Positions 58,145-64,000 of a stretch of 64,000 bases of DNA are shown one piece after another; position 1 is the first letter of the stretch; each line of letters begins with the position of its first letter. The position numbers and the translations under genes were made by a program. The notes beneath the pieces are model-generated. The model searched no databases. It had not been told where the DNA came from and worked only from the letters and a program-made list of their open reading frames with translations. The stretch is from Rhineura floridana (lineage: Eukaryota; Chordata; Lepidosauria; Squamata; Rhineuridae). Location: positions 234,824,927-234,888,926 of the forward strand of contig NC_084481.1 in the NCBI RefSeq assembly GCF_030035675.1, written 5' to 3'.

Positions 58145-58320
58145 TAGGAGCCAATCAGCATGAAAGGAGAGTGTGTTAGCTACCAAGAAGAGTCCTCTAA
58201 CATGCTTCCCTGTCCCTTCCTGCTGACTGGAGCCAATCAGAGTGAGAGGAGGTGAGTCAGCCATTGAGAAGACTCTTCTGAGTAGCTAACTCTCTCCCCT
58301 TTCATGCAAATTGGCTCCTA
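58145..58320. mobile_element. MITE with ~39-bp inverted ends inside a CR1-like LINE
   Basis: It begins TAGGAGCCAATCAGCATGAA and ends with the inverse (TTTCATGCAAATTGGCTCCTA). The inner piece 'ggagccaatcagagtgagag' is a third copy of the same motif. It abuts the CR1-like LINE at 58321. Confidence 0.65.
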
Positions 58321-58965
58321 GGGACCTCTGTTGTGGTCGCCTCATCTCAAAAAGGATATTATAGAGTTGGAAAAGGTTCAGAAGAGGGCAACCAGAATGA
58401 TCAAGGGGATGGAGCGACTCCCTTACGAGGAAAGGTTGCAGCATTTGGGGCTTTTTAGTTTAGAGAAAAGGCGGGTCAGAGGAGACATGATAGAAGTGTA
58501 TAAAATTATGCATGGCATTGAGAAAGTGGATAGAGAAAAGTTCTTCTCCCTCTCTCATAATACTAGAACTCGTGGACATTCAAAGAAGCTGAATGTTGGA
58601 AGATTCAGGACAGACAAAAGGAAGTACTTCTTTACTCAGCGCATAGTTAAACTATGGAATTTGCTCCCACAAGATGCAGTAATGGCCACCAGCTTGGATG
58701 GCTTTAAAAGAAGATTAGACAAATTCATGGAGGACAGGGCTTTCAATGGCTACTAGCCATGATGGCTGTGCTCTGCCACCCTAGTCAGAGGCAGCATGCT
58801 TCTGAAAACCAGTTGCCGGAAGCCTCAGGAGGGGAGAGTGTTCTTGCACTCGGGTCCTGCTTGCGGGCTTTCCCCAGGCACCTGGTTGGCCACTGTGAGA
58901 ACAGGATGCTGGACTAGATGGGCCACTGGCCTGATCCAGCAGGCTCTTCTTATGTTCTTAAGGAT
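58321..58965 (+). mobile_element. CR1-like LINE 3' end with open C-terminal frame
   Basis: Open from 58331 to 58756: LEKVQKRATRMIKGMERLPY, HLGLFSLEKRRVRGDMIEVY, KYFFTQRIVKLWNLLPQDAV and MATSLDGFKRRLDKFMED. The tail 'ggctactagccatgatggct ... gatccagcaggctcttctta' follows. It is the best-preserved member of this LINE family here. Confidence 0.9.
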
Positions 58966-59116
58966 CTCATTCTCAACCCAGCAGTGAAAGAAAAAGGGGG
59001 GAGGAAGGTATGGCTGTGACTATCATGAAGGGACCCTGCACTTCTGAATTTGCCACTACACTACTGCTATCAGTCCCTTCTTTCCCAAGGCTTACCTTGG
59101 GCTCCACAATTTCTAT

Positions 59117-59310
59117 GGTTCAGGGACGAGAAACATTCAGCTGGAGGGCCACATTCCCTTATGGGCAACTTTCTGGAGGCCACATGCCAGCAGTGGGTGG
59201 AGCCATAGGCAAAAAGTGGGTGGGGCAAAACAGCAGGGGACATCGCAGCCATGTAAAATTCAGAGGCACAAACAAAATACATGCGTACACGTAACACACC
59301 CACACACCCC
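59117..59310. mobile_element. hAT-like element fragment (45166 family)
   Basis: 'ttcagggacgagaaacattc', 'agggccacattcccttatgg', 'agcagtgggtggagccatag' correspond to the first third of the 45166 element. Confidence 0.5.
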
Positions 59311-59955
59311 TCTCTGTTTCAGATGCAGGGCAGACAAAAGAAAGTACTTCCTTGCACAGTGTAGTGGGCCGCAAACCTTTATTCTCGTGGACCACCTGAA
59401 AATTTGGGGTGTGTGTGTCTTGGTGGATGATGTGATGATTTTTCTGCCTGTTTGTAGCAATTGCAGTTCCATAGAATACAAACTGTGATACAATATAAGA
59501 AATGAAGGAAGCAATGAATATACAGTTAAAATCAATATGTATTTTCTGTGCGACGGATGGTGCCCTCTCCCATCTTCAGCCACAGATCCACAGAGACACT
59601 GCAGACCACCTGAATGAAGCTCGCGGACCATTTGTGGTCCACGGACCACAGTTTGGGAACCCCTGATACAATGCGCAGTTAAAATATGGAATCCGCTCCC
59701 ACAAGATGTAGGAATGGCCACCAACTTGGATGGCTGTAAAAGAGGATTAAACAAATTCAGCGGCTATGCTCTGACTCAGCTTTCGGAGGAAGTGTGCCCA
59801 TAAATACCAGCTGCTGGAAACTGCAAGAGGGGTGAGTGCTGGTCTGCTTGCAGGCTTCCCATTGGGGCATCTGGCTGGCCACTGAGAGGAAAGGACAGTG
59901 GACTCGATGGGCCACTGGCCTGATCCAGCAGGCTCTTCTTACATTCTTCTGTTAT
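59311..59955 (+). mobile_element. CR1-like LINE 3' end interrupted by a hAT MITE
   Basis: 'gcagacaaaagaaagtactt' before, and 'cgcagttaaaatatggaatc' after, are adjacent in the intact family (see 58610-58650). A hAT-like MITE at about 59358-59667 splits them. The tail ends 'gatccagcaggctcttctta'. Confidence 0.8.
59358..59667. mobile_element. hAT-like MITE (TTCCCAAAC family)
   Basis: It ends 'gaccacagtttgggaacccctg' and begins 'tagtgggccgcaaacc'. The body 'ttttctgcctgtttgtagca' is like the MITE at 35326. An imperfect 8-bp duplication (gcacagtg / atacaatg) flanks it. The short exact limits are approximate. Confidence 0.65.
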
Positions 59956-61600
59956 TCAGGCAAGCAAGAAGCATTTTCACGGTTCAAGAATACATTCCAC
60001 CCAAGCAAAAGCACTCACGGGGGGTCATGGAATGAAGCCAGAGAGGGGCACAGCCTCTGGGGAGGACATTTGGCCAAGTGGAGGTCCAGAGGGCCTCACC
60101 TCTAGTCCAGCTAATGCATGAGGAAGCCAATGTGTGCCGTCTTGGATCTGGCGACCCTGGAGAAACTGTTCTGTCAAGATGAGATGACACGTCTGGATCC
60201 AGCGCATAGGCACTGCCTTCAGGTGCAGTCGGGCTTGCTGCTTTGTAGGGCCGGATCCAGAACAAGAGGCATCCTGCTACTTCCAGGATAACACATGGCC
60301 ACTTTGGATCAGAAGCCCTGCGGAAGTTTTGCTATACAGTCTTAAGCAGATAACTTCAAAGAAATATAAATTATTACTGCATGGTCACTCCTGCATTCTT
60401 GGAAGTGCGGGGTGGTGGAAATCAATCTTTATAACTGGAAATCTTTATGGCTCCCTTTATTACAAAGCCTTTCTCAGGCAAAGAAATGAAATGAGTTACG
60501 CGAAGGGGGAGGGGAGGAGAGGAGGCATGAATGGCACTGACTGACCACATCCAAGGAATTGCATGAAGGAGGAGGGGGTCGAGGGTCAGCTCTTGCCACT
60601 TCTCCCCAAGGTCAGAGCAAATGGAATGGTCAGTGCTCTCACCTGGTGATTTTACTATCTGCCTCCTATCAACCTGGCTCTTAGCCCTTTCATTTATTCT
60701 AATATGGCATATCACGCCTGCATCTTTTGGCAAACAGCTAGTTCTTGCTGAACCACAGAGGGCAAAATATACAGGAACTGCAGGCAGCAAACCAGTCTCT
60801 CAACAGCACCAAGGCACTTAGTCATTCTATGGGCCCTTTCTGCTTTTCTTGCAACAAGCAGATTAATGCAGCTGCGACGAACCTGGCCATCACCTCGGTG
60901 CTTTCTCCTTGCTGACACATGGCCAAGTTGAGTAGAGTCTGAATGGACACCACTGGGTTCATACACAGAAGGGTATCAATTCTCTCACTTCAAAAGACTC
61001 CCAATCTAAAGACTAAAAATGGTGATCCTGGCTTTGCCTGTCTTGTGTCTGTTTCACTTTCTCCAAGGATTTCTATACACATTGCCTAGGCTAGGGCCTT
61101 TAAATAATTGGCAAAGCTGCTGAGGTCTTGCATAATGTGCTTGCAAGACCTCAGATGCCACCTCTCCAGGAGCTCATGCCTTGCAAAGTTTATCTTTGCA
61201 AATGTGGAGTGTTAAATTTGCTGCTCCAGAGTGGCTTAGATAACTAAGACTGACAATCTGATAGGCAGCTCTTGAAGGCCCTGGTTTTCCTTGCATTACT
61301 TTCATTGCATCAAGTAACGTGGACCGGACGGGGTGGAAGACTGAAAGGAAGGGACAGCACTTGTATTGCTCTTTTGCATTGTCAAAAGCTGGCAGCTGCG
61401 CATAATTCTCCCATTTCTCTTGGCAACCACGACTTGTGAGTTTTGCTCCTGGGACGAACAACATTTTGGAGTCAAAGAATGGTCACAAAACTCTTCATCA
61501 GGTTTGGTGATCTGCGGTCTTTGTCTCAACTCCTCCATCGCCAAGGCCTCCATGGTCACCTTTCCCCATTTATCCTTTCAGGGCTGCTCAGTTAGGGGTG
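59956..61600. other. No gene or clear repeat seen
   Basis: Open frames exist on both strands but none resembles a known protein, and no repeat family was recognised. Confidence 0.35.
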
Positions 61601-61609
61601 GGCAAATAT

Positions 61610-62085
61610 GTCCATTTCAGTTTCTCTCATCCCCCCCCCATTTTTCTAATCGTAGGTTCAGTTCAGTTCTCCACATTTCCATATCAGTTTGCAATTTTGT
61701 TCCTCATGGAAATTTGTCAGCAGTTTTGTGCAAGCTTCTTCTACAACACACCTTTTTGCATGCAATTTTGCCTGTTATACACATTTTTGGCAAAGCAATT
61801 CCCCCTAATATTATGCATTTGTGTACGCTATCGTCATTGTTGAATGCATATCTATGCACCCTTGACTCTAGTATAGGCAGAGCTTGGAAAAGTAACTTTT
61901 CCAAGCTCTGAGTATATGCATTTATGTACAGATTTCTTGGCTGGAGAACTGCATTGCAAAATCTGAAGAAGTGCTCATGTCAAAGGATGGCTGTGTTCTG
62001 GTTTGCATGTTCTTTTGGAAAGTACAAAGTAGGTAAGTTCACATTTAAATGCGAATTGAACTGAATTTCTCCCCCACCCTTATCA
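61610..62085. repeat. Unnamed interspersed repeat, second copy
   Basis: Collinear with 46480-46697 plus 48641-48775 ('agttctccacatttccatat', 'cccctaatattatgcatttg', 'ttggctggagaactgcattg'). A 33-bp hAT remnant is inserted at 61878-61910. Confidence 0.6.
61878..61910. mobile_element. 33-bp perfect palindrome: end-to-end remnant of a hAT MITE
   Basis: CAGAGCTTGGAAAAGT, one A, then ACTTTTCCAAGCTCTG: the two termini of the 51409 element joined with nothing between. The flanks AGTATAGG (61870-61877) and AGTATATG (61911-61918) are its 8-bp duplication with one mismatch. Confidence 0.85.
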
Positions 62086-62199
62086 GTGTTGTAGCTTTGC
62101 GCTAAATACTGTGCAAGGGATGGTGAGACACTCTGCTCCTGGCTGGTGTAGAAAATCTATGCTTAGCCCCTGGAATGAGGTGCTTGCTGTTAGTAAACA

Positions 62200-62640
62200 G
62201 AGGCCTGGACATCTGGGTGACTCCCAGGCTGGATTACAGCAACGAGCTCTACCTGGGGCTGCCTTTGGAGCTGGTTCAGAAAGTCCAACTAGTGCAGAAT
62301 GCTGCTGGTCACCTCTTGAGAGGTCTGAGTCAGCATGCCTGGGTGTTGCTTATCTGGAAACACCTGTGTGTGGGCTGCCAGTTCACTTCCATGCCCGATC
62401 CAAAGTGCTGGTTTTGACCTTCAAAGCCCTGAGCAGCCTGGGTCCTGATTATCTCAGGAGGAGGGTGCTTCAAATTCCAGAGTGGCCTCCGCAAGGAGCG
62501 GGGCCTTTGCATCGTGGCCCCAGTACTTTGGAGCGGCTTTTTCTGAGAGAAACCTCCTCCCACTTCAGTGCAAGTGGTTTGTGTGGCTCCTTATCATGGA
62601 GAAAAGGATTAAGCTGCAGAATTTTTAAATGATATGTCTA
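62200..62640 (+). mobile_element. L2-type LINE fragment (RT C-terminus)
   Basis: Frames read LDYSNELYLGLPLELVQKVQ, LVQNAAGHLLRG and, shifted, VLVLTFKALSSLGPDYL. These are the L2 C-terminal block, broken by frame changes. Confidence 0.75.
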
Positions 62641-64000
62641 TTTATTATTACATATCTACCTCACTTTTCTCCAATGAGCTCAATATGGTGCACATGTTCT
62701 CCTCGCCATTTACTCAAGGTGACATACATGGTTTCCTTCCTTCACATTTTATTCCCACAACAACCCTGTGAGGTAGGTTAGACTGAGAGGCATCGACTGG
62801 CATTTTCCTGCCACTTTCCTTATTTCAAAAAGTCCAGTGCAGGAGTATTGTGGCCAAGGCCATTGGAATCAGACTCAGATCCACTGGTGTATTTCTCTCC
62901 ATAATGTTTAATGAAAAACTTCAGTTTAGAGCACTTCATGGATCAGCTTACAGGTCACACAGGATTCTGCATCTCCACACAGCATAACTAGACATAACTA
63001 CTCAAAGCTAAGATGCTGTCATAGCAATTATACGCTCCACCCCACAACCTTAAGTAGGTTTGGGTGCACTCTTTCTTCTTGCATGAGGAAGGTGTCACAG
63101 AACAGGAATGCATGTGCAAGTGAGCGTGCCTCCTAGTTGGAAAAGAGGGGACCAGCTGAGCTTGCCAGTGCTTTTGTCTGCTTGTCTGGGGTGATGGCAG
63201 CAGCAGCGGCATCTCATCGAGACCCTCCCACTCTCGAGGAGGTGCGCATGGCAGCTGTGGCTTGGGTGAAGAGGGGGAGTGGAGGGGAGGAGAAGAGGCT
63301 GGCTCCTGGCATTCCCTCTGTTGTAACTACAACTTAGGGGGAGGAGCTGTCCCTGTCCAAAGTGCTGAAGCATCAGATCAGGTTTAATTGTACAGACTGA
63401 ATTTGCCGATGTTTGATCGAATCCCACTCAAAAATATCAACAGTCTGGAATCAGCCAAAATCTCTTTCCTGGATAACAACTGTATTAAAAATGATCTGGT
63501 CCTGGAACAGATCTTTTGTGACCCTGTTGTTTCCCCTTTCTCCATTATGAAAAGTGATGGCCATTGTTTGTCTCCTGCTTTAGAGAGATATGTTGAACCC
63601 CTGTCTGCTTGCAGGCTTCCTAACCGGGCATCTGGCTGCCCCTTCTGGACTAGATGGGCCCCCTTTGGCCTGATCCAACAACTGGGCTCTTATGTTCTCT
63701 CCCATGTCATTCTGGCCTATGCCTGTATAAGTCTGTGGTCTGTTTTAGGAACCTTCCATTGGGGTCTTTGCCAATGGCTTCCTGGAAACCTGCATGTGCA
63801 GGATTAAAAGTGCAATGATGGGTTAGAGATTACAGAAGTCTTCTTTGCAGGTGATTCATAAATCTGGCACAGTAGGAAGAAGGGAACTATTTCCTGTACC
63901 TTTAACAGATCTGGCCAGGTGGAAACAGAAAATGTTATTGAGTAAAAGAGGGTGGTAGACTTGGGCCTGGGATACTACGGTTCAAATCCCCTACTCAGCC
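62641..64000. other. Window end: LINE tail and SINE pieces
   Basis: About 62640-62830 has a SINE/LINE tail ('caaccctgtgaggtaggtta'). About 63595-63705 is a CR1-like tail ('ggactagatgggcccccttt'). The last bases (63955-64000, 'ggttcaaatcccctactcag') look like the start of a tRNA SINE cut by the window edge. No gene was seen. Confidence 0.45.

Noticed and set aside
59984-61911. Several 80-180-codon frames at 60-62 kb
   Set aside because: They overlap each other on both strands and show no domains. Part of the 61366 frame crosses an interspersed repeat and the hAT palindrome.

Overview
The window looks like a squamate (lizard-type) nuclear genome. It carries Sauria-type tRNA SINEs with a BovB-like tail, BovB/RTE, CR1 and L2 LINE pieces, many short hAT-like and hairpin MITEs, and a SCAN zinc-finger gene of the kind common in lizards. 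Nothing bacterial or organellar was seen.

Four protein genes and two RNA genes can be supported. LRR1 (minus strand, four coding exons, 2738-10592) encodes a complete 416-aa CUL2 substrate receptor. Head-to-head with it lies RPS29 (plus, 17396-18542; 56 aa, three coding exons). About 210 bp upstream of the RPS29 start codon, on the opposite strand, is a full-length 7SL/SRP RNA gene (16889-17185, minus). A consensus CRE sits between the two, at the position known for 7SL promoters. From memory, LRR1, RPS29 and RN7SL are also neighbours in human 14q21.3, so this is conserved synteny.

The main surprise is that the whole RPS29 + 7SL unit occurs twice as a ~3.1-kb inverted repeat. Arm A is 15937-19041 and arm B is 36726-39806, with a 17.7-kb spacer. 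Both RPS29 copies are intact with the same splice sites, and both 7SL copies read as identical over 297 nt. Divergence along the arms is mosaic, near zero in most places but about 10% in one tract of RPS29 intron 2. Arm A also has a 26-bp tandem duplication of its pyrimidine-start (TOP-like) leader. Either a recent duplication or an older one homogenised by gene conversion could explain this.

The spacer holds a SCAN-KRAB-like-C2H2 zinc-finger gene (24932-28773) behind a CpG island, and a decayed zinc-finger exon (about 31186-31740). From 39.8 kb to the end I see no host gene, only repeats. The clearest are a CR1 LINE with a 615-codon open RT frame (46.7-48.6 kb), a BovB endonuclease half (52.7-53.9 kb), several CR1-like 3' ends, hAT MITEs with 8-bp target duplications, and several hairpin-element families.

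Functionally, 7SL RNA (SRP scaffold) and RPS29 (40S protein uS14) are both translation/secretion housekeeping genes placed on one divergent Pol III/Pol II promoter. LRR1 works in replisome unloading. Boundaries of old repeats are approximate, and family names for MITEs are by structure only.
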